Shown here one piece after another: positions 25,168 to 34,429 of a stretch of 64,000 bases of DNA. The notes under the pieces were generated by a model. That model saw only the letters and a program-made list of their open reading frames with translations, made no database searches and was not told the origin of the DNA. The translations under genes and the position numbers were made by a program. Numbering within the stretch: the first letter of the stretch is position 1; each line of letters opens with the position of its first letter. Source of the DNA: UBA8752 sp002172485. Lineage in GTDB: Bacteria > Bacteroidota > Bacteroidia > Flavobacteriales_D > Sanyastnellaceae. The DNA lies in assembly GCA_042089915.1 (NCBI GenBank), contig JBELJZ010000011.1:1-64000 (forward strand). The letters run 5' to 3'.

Positions 25168-25589
25168 CTGTTCGCCACCTCCCCCTCCTGCTCGCCCTCT
25201 CCTTTCTGCCGATGAGCAGCTGTCAGGACACTCCGGGGGTCATTCCCTACGTCGACGTCCAGGTCGACCTGAACCTAAGTCTCCCCGCGTACAACGTGCT
25301 CAACTTTCCGGGCAACTGGCTGTACATCTCCGGCGGCAGTCGCGGGCTGATTGTCTACCGCTACACGCTCGACGAGTTCGTCATCTTGGACCGGCATGCC
25401 ACGTACGATGTGGATGCCGGCTGCCAGTGCACCGTGAGCCAAGACGGGTACACCATCGAGGATCCCTGCAGCACATCGCAGTGGTACATCTTCGACGGGT
25501 CCGTCATCCAAGGCCCGACCACCGCGCCGCTCGAGCGGTACACCACCACCTGGATTCCGCCGGTCCTGTCCATCCGCAACCGGAACTGA
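25164..25589 (+). CDS. Lipoprotein with degenerate Rieske-like fold
   Basis: 141 residues; lipoprotein signal ending PMSSC (Cys20). The layout GGSRGLIVYR, FVILDRHATYD, CQCTVSQDG, DPCSTSQWYIFDGSV and GPTTAPLERY matches the small Rieske-like lipoproteins common in Bacteroidota. The CxH...CxxH ligand pattern of a 2Fe-2S Rieske site is not present: the first ligand pair reads DRHATY and no His follows the later cysteines. So it probably keeps the fold but binds no cluster. Last gene before a strong terminator. Confidence 0.65.
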   Translation: MTVRHLPLLLALSFLPMSSCQDTPGVIPYVDVQVDLNLSLPAYNVLNFPGNWLYISGGSRGLIVYRYTLDEFVILDRHATYDVDAGCQCTVSQDGYTIEDPCSTSQWYIFDGSVIQGPTTAPLERYTTTWIPPVLSIRNRN

Positions 25590-25631
25590 CGTCCGGCCGC
25601 CACCGCGCAAAACGCAGAACACCGCGCACGA

Positions 25632-25659
25632 AAAAGCCCCGGCCAATGCCGGGGCTTTT
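25632..25659. terminator. Bidirectional intrinsic terminator between the tsaB operon and ahcY
   Basis: Perfect 12-bp inverted repeat: AAAAGCCCCGGC at 25632-25643, loop CAAT, GCCGGGGCTTTT at 25648-25659. The A and T runs at the stem ends make it work on both strands, which suits the convergent arrangement of the Rieske-like gene and ahcY. Confidence 0.9.
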
Positions 25660-25690
25660 CGTGGTCACTCACCCGTGAGGGTCTGAGCAA

Positions 25691-27010
25691 TCAGTAGCGG
25701 TAAGCTTCGCCCTTGAAAGGACCGTTCACCGGCACACCGATGTAGTCGGCCTGCTCCTGGGACATGACCTCGAGGTCCACACCGATCTTCTCGAGGTGGA
25801 GGCGGGCCACCTCCTCGTCGAGGTGCTTCGGCAAAGTATACACCTTGTTCTCGTAGTTGGCGCTGTTGTTCCAGAGCTCGATCTGGGCGATCGTCTGGTT
25901 GGTGAAGCTGGCGCTCATCACAAAGGACGGGTGACCTGTGGCGCAACCAAGGTTGACCAAGCGGCCCTCCGCCAGGAGGATGATGTCGTTGCCATCCACC
26001 GTGTACTTGTCGACCTGCGGCTTGATGTTGTCGTGAGAGGAACCGTAGTTCTCCTTGAGCCAAGCGACGTCGATTTCGTTGTCAAAGTGTCCGATGTTGC
26101 AGACGATGGCCTTGTCCTTCATGGCGCGGAAGTGCGCCTCGGTGACAATGTCCTTGTTGCCCGTGGCGGTCACCACGATGTCGGCCTCGGCACACGCGTC
26201 GACGAACTTCTTCACCTCGTACCCTTCCATGGCGGCCTGCAGGGCGCAAATCGGGTCGATTTCGCTCACGATCACGCGGCAACCGGCGTTGCGGAGACTG
26301 TCGGCCGATCCCTTGCCCACATCACCGAAACCGGCGACACAAGCGACCTTTCCGGCCATCATGATGTCGGTGGCGCGGCGGATGGCGTCCACACAGGACT
26401 CCCGGCAACCGTACTTGTTGTCAAACTTGCTCTTCGTCACGCTGTCGTTGACGTTGATGGCGGGCATCGGGAGCGTTCCGTTCTTCTCACGCTCGTAGAG
26501 GCGGAGGACACCCGTCGTCGTCTCCTCGGAGATGCCCTTGATGCCGCCGGCGAGCTCCGGGTGCTTGTCGAGGATGACGTTGGTGAGGTCACCGCCGTCG
26601 TCGAGAATCATGTTGAGCGGCTGGCGATCCTCTCCGAAGTAAAGGGTCTGCTCAATGCACCACTCGTACTCCTCCTCCGTCATGCCTTTCCAGGCGTAGA
26701 CGGGAATTCCAGCAGCGGCAATGGCAGCGGCTGCATGGTCCTGGGTGGAGAAGATGTTGCAGCTGGACCAGGTCACATCCGCACCAAGCTCCACGAGGGT
26801 CTCAATGAGGACCGCCGTTTGAATGGTCATGTGCAGGCAACCGGCCACCCGGGCGCCGGCGAGCGGCTTCTCGTCGCGATAGCGGTCGCGCAGGGCCATG
26901 AGGCCAGGCATCTCCGCCTCGGCGAGTTGAATTTCCTTCCGACCCCATTCGGCGAGGTTGATGTCCTTGACCTTGTAGGGCAGTGCGGTCGTAGTGTTGG
27001 TGACGCTCAT
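25691..27010 (-). CDS. ahcY: S-adenosylhomocysteinase
   Basis: 439 residues from the ATG at 27010. Hydrolyses S-adenosylhomocysteine to adenosine and homocysteine, NAD-dependent, cytoplasmic. Family marks: VAGCLHMTIQTAVLIETL, the NAD-binding loop CVAGFGDVGKGSADSLR, SCNIFSTQDHAAAAI, MPAINVNDSVTKSKFDN with the active-site Lys, IVCNIGHFDNEIDV, and the C-terminal KGEAYRY (the KxxxYRY end contacts NAD of the neighbouring subunit). A perfect TATCTTTG element lies 19 nt upstream. Confidence 0.98.
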   Translation of the reverse strand: MSVTNTTTALPYKVKDINLAEWGRKEIQLAEAEMPGLMALRDRYRDEKPLAGARVAGCLHMTIQTAVLIETLVELGADVTWSSCNIFSTQDHAAAAIAAAGIPVYAWKGMTEEEYEWCIEQTLYFGEDRQPLNMILDDGGDLTNVILDKHPELAGGIKGISEETTTGVLRLYEREKNGTLPMPAINVNDSVTKSKFDNKYGCRESCVDAIRRATDIMMAGKVACVAGFGDVGKGSADSLRNAGCRVIVSEIDPICALQAAMEGYEVKKFVDACAEADIVVTATGNKDIVTEAHFRAMKDKAIVCNIGHFDNEIDVAWLKENYGSSHDNIKPQVDKYTVDGNDIILLAEGRLVNLGCATGHPSFVMSASFTNQTIAQIELWNNSANYENKVYTLPKHLDEEVARLHLEKIGVDLEVMSQEQADYIGVPVNGPFKGEAYRY

Positions 27011-27029
27011 GCGTGTCTGGAATTTGCGG

Positions 27030-27037
27030 CAAAGATA
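27030..27037 (-). promoter_or_regulatory. -7 element TATCTTTG of ahcY
   Basis: Perfect TAnnTTTG match followed by CCGC; 19 nt between it and the ATG. Confidence 0.65.
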
Positions 27038-27106
27038 GCCGTGGCTTTGGTGCTGAAAAACAGGAACATCACAGCTTTGCCGGCGTTTTGTTTCCTTGCG
27101 CCTTCC

Positions 27107-27670
27107 ATGCCCGAATTCTCCTTCTCCATGCCCCTGCCTGACAGCTCTCACCCCGTGGTGGGTTGTCCCGTCCATGGGGACATCAGGGCACAACGCGCCG
27201 CCATGGCCCAACTTCTGGCGCACGCCGGCTGGCCCACACCGCGCAAAGAAATCTCCGGCCGCCCGCGCATGGGCGACGCGCACTGCAGCCTCTCCCACGG
27301 CGGCGGATGGGCCGTTGCCGCGCGCCACACCCAGCCCATCGGCGTGGACGTCGAAGCCGCCTCGGACCGGCTCTTCAAAGTGGCCGCACGGTTCTGCGGC
27401 CCTGCAGACCAACCGGTGCTGGATCACTTTGGCGACAGCGCGGAGACGCTGTGCCGCCTTTGGACGGCCAAGGAAGCGGTCTTCAAAGCCTTCGGTACGT
27501 CCGTCGACTTCCTGACCGGCATTCGATGGACCGAGGTCGGCGACGAAACCGCCCGCCTCACCGCCGTCCAGCACGCATGTGGCCTTGGGCTGCGCTGGAC
27601 CCGCATGCCGCAGTCCACAGCACCTGAGCCCGTTTGGCTCGCCGTCGCAGTCGCCGAAACCACCGCATAA
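27107..27670 (+). CDS. 4'-phosphopantetheinyl transferase family protein
   Basis: 187 residues from the ATG at 27107. Transfers phosphopantetheine from CoA to a carrier-protein serine. The magnesium-binding and catalytic residues are visible: SLSHGGGWAVAA, IGVDVE (Asp81, Glu83) and LWTAKEAVFKAFG (Lys122, Glu123). Sfp-type length and motif order, shorter than Sfp itself. It could serve fatty-acid or secondary-metabolite carriers; an AcpS gene is not in the window. Divergent from ahcY and convergent with rpmH. Confidence 0.88.
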   Translation: MPEFSFSMPLPDSSHPVVGCPVHGDIRAQRAAMAQLLAHAGWPTPRKEISGRPRMGDAHCSLSHGGGWAVAARHTQPIGVDVEAASDRLFKVAARFCGPADQPVLDHFGDSAETLCRLWTAKEAVFKAFGTSVDFLTGIRWTEVGDETARLTAVQHACGLGLRWTRMPQSTAPEPVWLAVAVAETTA

Positions 27671-27696
27671 AAAAAGGCGCCCCGCTGGGACGCCTT
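27669..27696 (-). terminator. Intrinsic terminator of rpmH
   Basis: Read on the minus strand: AAGGCGTCCC, loop AGC, GGGGCGCCTT (10-bp stem, one G-T pair) followed by a T tract. It starts 27 nt after the rpmH stop and overlaps the end of the facing phosphopantetheinyl transferase gene by 2 nt. Confidence 0.85.
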
Positions 27697-27722
27697 CAAT
27701 GGATTCAATGCTAGCCGGGGGC

Positions 27723-27890
27723 TCAGCGCTCGATGCCTTTGTGGCGGCGCTCGTCAGACACGGTCAGCTTCTTGCGGCCTTTCCGGCGGCGGGCAGCCAA
27801 TACGGCACGGCCACCAGCAGAGGCCATGCGCTCGCGAAAGCCGTGCTTGTTGCGACGCTTGCGAACTGAGGGTTGAAATGTCCGTTTCAT
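27723..27890 (-). CDS. rpmH: 50S ribosomal protein L34
   Basis: 55 residues, ATG at 27890: begins MKRTFQPSVRKRRNKHGF, continues RERMASAGGRAVLAARRRKG and ends RRHKGIER. This is the standard L34 sequence; the slightly long C-terminal tail (RRHKGIER) after the RRRKGRKKLTVS core is usual in Bacteroidota. Expressed alone from its own perfect -7 element and closed by its own terminator. Not adjacent to dnaA, rnpA or yidD, the frequent neighbours elsewhere. Confidence 0.97.
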   Translation of the reverse strand: MKRTFQPSVRKRRNKHGFRERMASAGGRAVLAARRRKGRKKLTVSDERRHKGIER

Positions 27891-27918
27891 GACGAAGGGG
27901 TTTCAAAAATCGGGAGCG

Positions 27919-27926
27919 CAAAGATA
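27919..27926 (-). promoter_or_regulatory. -7 element TATCTTTG of rpmH
   Basis: Perfect match, 28 nt before the rpmH ATG. Same sequence as the ahcY element; both precede highly expressed housekeeping genes. Confidence 0.7.
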
Positions 27927-28006
27927 GGCAACGCTACGAGAAAACCTGCGCTCTGGCGGACAAACCCATTTGCACCCCTCGCGGCGTGCCAATTTCGGTC
28001 GCGAAG

Positions 28007-28014
28007 TAGCTTTG
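28007..28014 (+). promoter_or_regulatory. -7 element TAGCTTTG of the ABC exporter gene
   Basis: Perfect TAnnTTTG match, 25 nt before the TTG start at 28040; divergent from the rpmH promoter within the 149-nt intergenic region. Confidence 0.6.
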
Positions 28015-28039
28015 CCCCGCACCCGGAAAGCGCATTCCA

Positions 28040-29929
28040 TTGGCCCGACGCCGCTCCACCCCTTCCGACCCCCATGCGGAACCGCCCAAAAAGGGCAAGC
28101 TGAACCGCGACGGCTTCCGCCAGTTCGGCCGCGTGGCGCCGTATTTGCGTCCGCACCGGATCAAGTTTTCCATCGGTTTGGTGCTCATCACCCTTTCCGG
28201 AGTTCTCACCTTGGTGGTCACCCGATTGTGGGGACAGCTCGGCGGCGTGGGCGTGGATCCCACGGCAGGCAAGGCTGGATTTGACCTACCCCTGCCCATC
28301 GATCCGGGGAACCTCCAACACATTGGTCTCGCCATTTTTGGGGTGCTCGTCGTGCAGAGCACGTTCAGCTTCATCCGAATCTGGCTGTTCGGGGAAATCA
28401 CGACCCGCATGCTCAAGGCACTGCGCGAAGACGCGTTTGCCAGCATGATCACCCAGCCGATGGCGTTTTTCGACACCCGCCGGGTCGGCGACCTCGGCAG
28501 CCGCATCGCCGCCGATATCGAGGCCATCCGCGACACCTTCACCGTGGTCTTGGCCGAACTCATCCGCCAGTCCATCATCATCGGTGGCGGACTGCTCGCG
28601 CTGATGACCTTCAGCTGGAAATTGACCCTGCTGATGCTCGGCACCCTGCCCGTCGCCATGCTCGCCGCCATGGGTTTCGGCCGGTTCATCCGCAAGCTGT
28701 CCAAGAAGACGCAAGACGCTGTCGCCGGATCCAACACCATCGTCAGCGAAACCCTGACTGGCATCGTCAGCGTGAAAGCTTTTGCTCGGGAGGCATTCGA
28801 ACTCGCCCGCTACCGGGAGCGCGTGGAAGAGGTGCGCGGCATCGCCCTGCGGACAGCAATGTGGCGCGGCGCCTTTGCCAGCTTCATCATCGTGATGATT
28901 TTCGGGGCCATCACGCTCGTGCTGTTCCAAGGAGCAAGCATGCTCAAAAGCGGGGAAATCAACTCGGAACAATTCTTCAGCTTCCTCCTGATGACGGGAC
29001 TCGTGGCCGGCAGCATCGGCGGCATCGCCAACATCTTCGGGGAGCTCCAGCGGGGTTTCGGTGCCATCGAAGAAGTGATGGACCTCATCGAACGCGACCG
29101 CGAACCCGTGGACCTCGACTTGGACCGTGCGCCGATCCCAGGCTCAGAAAGGGGCTTGTCCGTCACCTTCCAACAGGTCGGATTCCATTACCCCAATCGG
29201 GAGGATGTGCGGGTGCTGGACGGCATTGACCTCGAACTGCGCGCGGGCGAAACCGTGGCACTGGTGGGCGGTTCCGGGGCGGGAAAGTCCACCCTCGCCA
29301 GTTTGATCACCGCCTTCCGCGCGCCCACCGATGGCAGCTTGCTCGTCGATGGGACCCCCATCGGAGACCACGGGCTGACCGAACTGCGCCGCCGCATGGC
29401 GCTCGTCCCCCAGGAGGTCATCCTCTTTGGCGGCACCATCGAGGAGAACATCCGGTACGGCCGCCCAAACGCCAGCGACGATGATGTGCGCAAAGCCGCG
29501 GAGGACGCATTGGCCCTGCCCTTCATCGAAGGCTTCCCGGAAGGCCTCGACACCCTGGTCGGCGAGCGGGGCGTGCAGCTGTCCGGCGGCCAGCGGCAGC
29601 GCATCGCCCTCGCCCGTGCCTTCCTCCGTGATCCAGAGCTCCTGTTGCTCGACGAAGCCACCAGCGCCTTGGATGCCGCCAGCGAAAAGGCCATTCAGGA
29701 TGCCCTCGAGCGGCTCATGAAGGACCGCACCTCCCTGGTCATTGCGCACCGCCTGTCCACCGTGCGCTCCGCCGACCGCATCGCCGTGATGGAGGGCGGA
29801 CGCATTGTCGAGGTCGGGGACCACGAGACCCTCATGGCCGCCGGCGGCCGCTACCGCGAACTCGTCGAGCACCAGCTCGACCGTGGAGATGCCCCGTCCG
29901 ACGATGGCGCAGCCTCCAGCGCTTCGTAA
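28040..29929 (+). CDS. MsbA-type ABC exporter (fused membrane and ATPase domains)
   Basis: 629 residues from a TTG at 28040. Six-helix transmembrane domain (about residues 40-340), then the ATPase domain with Walker A VGGSGAGKSTLAS, Q-loop LVPQEVILFGG, signature LSGGQRQRIALARA, Walker B LLLLDEATSALD and switch His in VIAHRLSTV. Homodimeric exporter; MsbA-like proteins move lipid A or other lipids, but this subfamily also exports drugs and peptides. gmd follows 9 nt downstream. Confidence 0.94.
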   Translation: MARRRSTPSDPHAEPPKKGKLNRDGFRQFGRVAPYLRPHRIKFSIGLVLITLSGVLTLVVTRLWGQLGGVGVDPTAGKAGFDLPLPIDPGNLQHIGLAIFGVLVVQSTFSFIRIWLFGEITTRMLKALREDAFASMITQPMAFFDTRRVGDLGSRIAADIEAIRDTFTVVLAELIRQSIIIGGGLLALMTFSWKLTLLMLGTLPVAMLAAMGFGRFIRKLSKKTQDAVAGSNTIVSETLTGIVSVKAFAREAFELARYRERVEEVRGIALRTAMWRGAFASFIIVMIFGAITLVLFQGASMLKSGEINSEQFFSFLLMTGLVAGSIGGIANIFGELQRGFGAIEEVMDLIERDREPVDLDLDRAPIPGSERGLSVTFQQVGFHYPNREDVRVLDGIDLELRAGETVALVGGSGAGKSTLASLITAFRAPTDGSLLVDGTPIGDHGLTELRRRMALVPQEVILFGGTIEENIRYGRPNASDDDVRKAAEDALALPFIEGFPEGLDTLVGERGVQLSGGQRQRIALARAFLRDPELLLLDEATSALDAASEKAIQDALERLMKDRTSLVIAHRLSTVRSADRIAVMEGGRIVEVGDHETLMAAGGRYRELVEHQLDRGDAPSDDGAASSAS

Positions 29930-29934
29930 ATTGC
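29927..29934 (+). promoter_or_regulatory. -7-like element TAAATTGC before gmd
   Basis: Overlaps the ABC exporter stop codon TAA and ends 4 nt before the ATG at 29939. Weak match to the TTTG half; the spacing matches other starts. Confidence 0.35.
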
Positions 29935-29938
29935 AGGT

Positions 29939-31036
29939 ATGGCATCTCCACGTCGCGCCCTCATCACCGGCATCACCGGACAAGACGGCGCCTACCTGAC
30001 CGAATTGCTGCTGTCTAAAGGCTACGAGGTGCACGGCATCAAGCGCCGGGCGTCGCTGTTCAACACCGACCGCATCGACCACCTCTACCAGGACCCGCAT
30101 GAAGACGGCATTCGACTGAAGTTGCACTACGGGGACCTGACGGATTCCACCAACCTCATCCGGATCGTCCAAGAAGTCCAGCCGCACGAGATCTACAACC
30201 TCGCCGCGATGAGCCATGTGCAGGTGAGCTTCGACACACCGGAATACACCGCCGACGTCGATGGCCTCGGCACCCTCCGGTTGCTGGAGGCCATCCGCAT
30301 CCTCGGCCTGGAGAAGGACATTCGATTCTACCAGGCGTCGACCTCCGAGCTCTACGGAAAGGCAATGGAGGTTCCCCAGTCGGAAACCACCCCCTTCTAC
30401 CCCCGCAGCCCCTACGGCGTGGCCAAGCTCTACAGCTTCTGGATTGTCAAGAACTACCGGGAGGCTTACGGGATTCACGCCTCCAACGGCATTCTGTTCA
30501 ACCACGAAAGTCCCCTCCGCGGAGAGACCTTCGTCACCCGCAAAATCACCCGGGCCGCAGCCAAAATTTCACTCGGCATGCAGGAAACCCTGTACCTCGG
30601 CAACCTCGACGCCAAGCGCGATTGGGGACACGCCAAGGACTACGTGGAAGGCATGTGGCGCATGCTCCAGCAGGACCATTCCGACGATTACGTGCTCGCC
30701 ACCGGTCGCACGGTGACCATCCGCAGCTTTGTCGACATGGCGTTTGCCGAAGTCGGCATCGACCTCGAATGGCAGGGTCAAGGCGTGGAGGAAAAAGGCA
30801 TCAACCGCAAAACGGGAACCGTGCATGTCGCGGTGGACCCCCGCTACATCCGACCCACCGAAGTGGACCTGCTCGTCGGCGACGCCACCAAGGCCAAGGA
30901 CGTGCTCGGTTGGACCCCGACCCACACACTCGAGCAACTGTGCGCGGAAATGGTGGCCAGCGATGTGGCCTTGTTTAAGCGGGACAAATACCTGCTCGAC
31001 GGCGGGCACGACGTCCCGGACCAACGCGAAATCTGA
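29939..31036 (+). CDS. gmd: GDP-mannose 4,6-dehydratase
   Basis: 365 residues. Converts GDP-mannose to GDP-4-keto-6-deoxymannose, the substrate of the fucose synthase at 10509. Extended SDR: ITGITGQDGAYLTELLLSKG at residues 9-28, GIKRRAS, the catalytic STSELYGK and YGVAKLYSFWI, NHESPLRGETFVTRKI and ARDWGHAKDYVE-like RDWGHAKDYVEGMW. Ends 6 nt before the convergent AddA-like gene. Confidence 0.98.
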   Translation: MASPRRALITGITGQDGAYLTELLLSKGYEVHGIKRRASLFNTDRIDHLYQDPHEDGIRLKLHYGDLTDSTNLIRIVQEVQPHEIYNLAAMSHVQVSFDTPEYTADVDGLGTLRLLEAIRILGLEKDIRFYQASTSELYGKAMEVPQSETTPFYPRSPYGVAKLYSFWIVKNYREAYGIHASNGILFNHESPLRGETFVTRKITRAAAKISLGMQETLYLGNLDAKRDWGHAKDYVEGMWRMLQQDHSDDYVLATGRTVTIRSFVDMAFAEVGIDLEWQGQGVEEKGINRKTGTVHVAVDPRYIRPTEVDLLVGDATKAKDVLGWTPTHTLEQLCAEMVASDVALFKRDKYLLDGGHDVPDQREI

Positions 31037-31042
31037 CCCCAC

Positions 31043-34000
31043 TCAAAGTAGGTGCACCTCTTCGCTGCGCCCTTCTGCGCTGTAGAACAGAAACCCCCGC
31101 ACCTTGCGGCCATCCCGCTGGGCGATGGCCTGCATGTAGCCGCGCACCTGGCCGGCGTCCTTTTCCTGCTGCTTGGGATTCGGATCCACGGCCGTCTTGA
31201 AGTCGATGACGTCCACACCTTGGTCGTGGAACACCACGCGATCCGGCCGGACCACTTTGTTGTCGAGGTCCACGAGCTCGCGTTCGTTGTGCACGCGACC
31301 CGATCCATCAAACCAACCCGACATGACCGGGTGGTCCAATACATCGCGGACCGCGGCCGTGATGCGGTCCCAATCCGCCCGGCTGTAACGTGACCACGGC
31401 CACGGCTGGTCGAGCACCCGGCGCGCATCCGCCATCGATGCGATGCGCGCGAGCTGGGCATGCACGGCGGTGCCGAAAGCCGCCTTGGACAACCTGCCGA
31501 GCGCGGGGCGGTCCAAGTCACGCCGGCGACCCGCGATGACGCCATCGGGGATGCCGTGGAACCGGAATCCCGGAATGGCCTTCACCTCCACCTCCTCCAC
31601 TTTGGCATCCTTGTCCAAGGGAGCGGAGGCATCAAATCCGTCCGTCCTGTAGCAACCGGCCTTCAAGTCACATCCCAAGGCCGACTCGATGCCGCGGGCC
31701 ATGAACCGGCCCACCGTGCCCGGCAATTCGTCACCGTCCCATTCCGCTTTTTGGACGTCGATGATGATGTGCAACCGCACCTCGGCGCGGGTGGTGCACA
31801 CGTAAGCCACGTTGAGGGCGTCGAAACGCTGTCGGGTCTGCTCGGTTTCATGCGCCCCGTGGACCGCCGTCTCCTTGAAGACGGACACCGGGGCGACCAG
31901 GCCCGGCAATTCGAACGTCGCCTGGTCCTCCTTGGAAAACCGGGCGGGAATCAAGGTGTCGTGCTTGTGAATGCGCTGGTCGTCGAACCGGGTGATGACC
32001 ACAGGGTATTGCAAGCCCTTGCTCTTGTGGACGGTCAAGATGCGCACCGAATCCGGCCCCGGAAGCACCCGGATGCTCTGCTGCGCCCCCTTGCGGTGCC
32101 AGTAGGCGAGGAATCCAGCCCGGCCGAACTCGATGGCGGCGCGGTCCTGCGTCAATTCCATCAGCGACTCGGCATGGGCCGGGTAATGGACATCCAGTTC
32201 CAAACTGCGGAGGATGCGGCCGATCGCCTCCGACAATGGCAGGGCAGACCATGCGGCCCCGTCATACTCCGGCACGATGTCCTCGAGCATGGCTTGTCCG
32301 CGCAGGGTGCCGCAGCGGCCCTGGGTCTGGCTGCCATCGTCCCGGTCGTAAACATGTTCGTCGTGGTACTTCGCCAACACGGCCGCTTCATCCCAAGGCT
32401 GACCTTGCGCCACCTGAATGGCCCCCCAAGCCTGCAGGAACTTCAGAACAGGGCCCGGCTCTTCCGGTTCCTCCATCGCTTCCAGCAAATGGATGACCGC
32501 CAAGGCGGCGGGGTGACGACCGAGGGCGAGGCTCTCATCGGTGAAGGGAATGATCTTGGGGGTGCAAGACAAGAGGTATTCCGCCAGGCGCTTCGCTTCC
32601 TTGTTGGTGCGGACCAGCAGGGCGATGTCCCCGGCGGCAAATCCATCCGCCAACGAAGCTCGGATGCGCGCCTCCATCCACGCGCACACCAGATCAAAGC
32701 GCTCCTCAGCCCGGTCGGCTTCCACCACCTCGACCTCGACCCCCCCGGCAAAGGTTTTCTGGGGATCCTGGCGAACATCGGCGTAGACTTTGGCCACCTC
32801 TTCGCCCATGCCTTTGGTCAAGGCCGGGTACAGGCGATTGTTGAAGTCCACCACTTCCGGGGCGCTCCGCCAGTTTTCTTCAATGGGCTGAATGTCCTTC
32901 TCGTCGTCCATCCGGCCCGCCGCATCCATCAGGGCTTCGGACAAGGCCTCTCCCTCCTCCAACGCAAAGCCGGGCAGCGCCATCAGCTGACGGTGGTCCC
33001 CATTGCGCCAGCGGTAGATGGCCTGCTTGGCGTCTCCGACCACCAGCGACAGCTTTCCGTGAGACAGGGTCTCTCCCACGGCCACGGCGAGGTTGCGCCA
33101 TTGCATGACCGACGTGTCTTGAAACTCGTCGATGAAGATGTGGTCAAAGCGCTCGCCGGTGCGCTCGAAGATGTACGGTGCCGGGCTCTCCGCCACCACT
33201 TGGGCGATCATGCGATTGAGGGTGCCGAGGGTGCGCACGTTGTCGTCGCCTTGCACGCCGAGGTGGGCATCCCGCAATGCGGTCAACGTGCCCACCAGCG
33301 GAAGCCACCGTGACAGCATGACTTGCGTGCGGTGCAGGCGTCCTTTCTCCGTCGGTCCCATCGCCAATTCCTGCTCGGCCAAAGCGACCAACCGGTCGTG
33401 GAAAGGCGCGATCGCAGCGGCACCGTCCGCGTCGTTTTTCTTGGCCCACGTCCCCTCTTCCACGCCGGACATCAACGTCTTGGACGGTTTGTCCACCCGC
33501 CCAGTCGCGAGGCGGGGCAACCATTTCTCGGGGACCCACTTGCGGGTGAATTCGTCGTGCACCCCCGCTTGGGCGAGGTCCTTGGACAAGGCCGTCGCCT
33601 CGGCCATCAAGGCCTTCCGCCGCCGGGCCACCTCCGCGCGCATCCGGTTCTGGACCTCGATGAAGCGGGCCGGTGTCCAGCCCTCCAACTGCTCGAGGAG
33701 GGGCAGCATCCGCTCTTGGTCAATGGACCGTCCGATGTCCAGCAATTGCCGGCGCACCTTGGCGTCTCGGTCGTCCTCCACGGCCTCCTCCACGAAGCGG
33801 CCCAGCAACTCGGTCAGATCGGCGTCGCGGCCCATTTGCTCGAGGACCCGATCCACGGCCGCATCCAACAGGCGGCCGGTGTCCAGCTCCACACTGAAAT
33901 CGTGTTCGAGTTGCAAGTCCGTCGCAAATCCCCGCACCAGCCCCCCCACAAACTTGTCGAGCGTCTGGATCGACAACTCACCAAAGTGGCGGTTCATTGC

Positions 34001-34315
34001 TGTCCGCAGGGTGCGGGCGCGGCGCCCGAGTTCCTCCACCTCCAATCCCGTCTCCTCCACGAGACCCGCCGCATGGTCACTCGAAGCGGGGTCCTCGGCC
34101 AAGACCTCCAGCTCCTCCACCACGCGGTCCTTCATCTCCTGCGCCGCCTTGTTTGTGAAAGTGAGCGCGAGGATGCGGCGAAAGGGCAGCGGTTCTTCCG
34201 AAGCCAGACAGCACGCGAGGTAGGCCTCGACCAATTTGAAGGTCTTGCCACTCCCCGCGGACGCCCGGCGCACGCGGAATCCCGTGGGCACTTTTCCTTT
34301 CACACCTTGCTGCAT
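31043..34315 (-). CDS. addA: UvrD/Rep-type helicase-nuclease, AddA/RecB-like
   Basis: 1090 residues from the ATG at 34315, which puts Walker A ASAGSGKTFKL at residues 18-28 as usual; a GTG at 34360 is an alternative start. Superfamily 1A helicase motifs: ILALTFTNKAAQEMKDR (Ia), FIDEFQDTSVMQW (II), VVGDAKQAIYRWRNGD (III), ILTVHKSKGLQYPVV (V) and LNVAYVCTTRAEVRL (VI). A C-terminal RecB-type PD-(D/E)XK nuclease has GVDVIDFKTA near residue 1045. It probably pairs with the nuclease at 44980 for double-strand-break end processing. Gene symbol is by function. Confidence 0.85.
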   Translation of the reverse strand: MQQGVKGKVPTGFRVRRASAGSGKTFKLVEAYLACCLASEEPLPFRRILALTFTNKAAQEMKDRVVEELEVLAEDPASSDHAAGLVEETGLEVEELGRRARTLRTAMNRHFGELSIQTLDKFVGGLVRGFATDLQLEHDFSVELDTGRLLDAAVDRVLEQMGRDADLTELLGRFVEEAVEDDRDAKVRRQLLDIGRSIDQERMLPLLEQLEGWTPARFIEVQNRMRAEVARRRKALMAEATALSKDLAQAGVHDEFTRKWVPEKWLPRLATGRVDKPSKTLMSGVEEGTWAKKNDADGAAAIAPFHDRLVALAEQELAMGPTEKGRLHRTQVMLSRWLPLVGTLTALRDAHLGVQGDDNVRTLGTLNRMIAQVVAESPAPYIFERTGERFDHIFIDEFQDTSVMQWRNLAVAVGETLSHGKLSLVVGDAKQAIYRWRNGDHRQLMALPGFALEEGEALSEALMDAAGRMDDEKDIQPIEENWRSAPEVVDFNNRLYPALTKGMGEEVAKVYADVRQDPQKTFAGGVEVEVVEADRAEERFDLVCAWMEARIRASLADGFAAGDIALLVRTNKEAKRLAEYLLSCTPKIIPFTDESLALGRHPAALAVIHLLEAMEEPEEPGPVLKFLQAWGAIQVAQGQPWDEAAVLAKYHDEHVYDRDDGSQTQGRCGTLRGQAMLEDIVPEYDGAAWSALPLSEAIGRILRSLELDVHYPAHAESLMELTQDRAAIEFGRAGFLAYWHRKGAQQSIRVLPGPDSVRILTVHKSKGLQYPVVITRFDDQRIHKHDTLIPARFSKEDQATFELPGLVAPVSVFKETAVHGAHETEQTRQRFDALNVAYVCTTRAEVRLHIIIDVQKAEWDGDELPGTVGRFMARGIESALGCDLKAGCYRTDGFDASAPLDKDAKVEEVEVKAIPGFRFHGIPDGVIAGRRRDLDRPALGRLSKAAFGTAVHAQLARIASMADARRVLDQPWPWSRYSRADWDRITAAVRDVLDHPVMSGWFDGSGRVHNERELVDLDNKVVRPDRVVFHDQGVDVIDFKTAVDPNPKQQEKDAGQVRGYMQAIAQRDGRKVRGFLFYSAEGRSEEVHLL

Positions 34316-34429
34316 GCGGTCAAGTTCGGGGGTTCGATGGCGGTTCCCAAGCCCCTCCACGGCCCATTTTCAGCAACATTGCAACTCCAGTGGCGCTCAG
34401 GCGTTTTGCTGATAACGAACTTCGTTTCC

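Noticed and set aside
31460..33313. Open frame of 617 codons on the plus strand opposite the AddA-like gene
   Set aside because: Antisense to conserved helicase motifs; no recognisable domain; the real protein is on the minus strand.
34316..34360. GTG at 34360 as start of the AddA-like gene
   Set aside because: The ATG at 34315 places Walker A at residue 18 as in related enzymes, and the extra residues show no helicase features; still possible.
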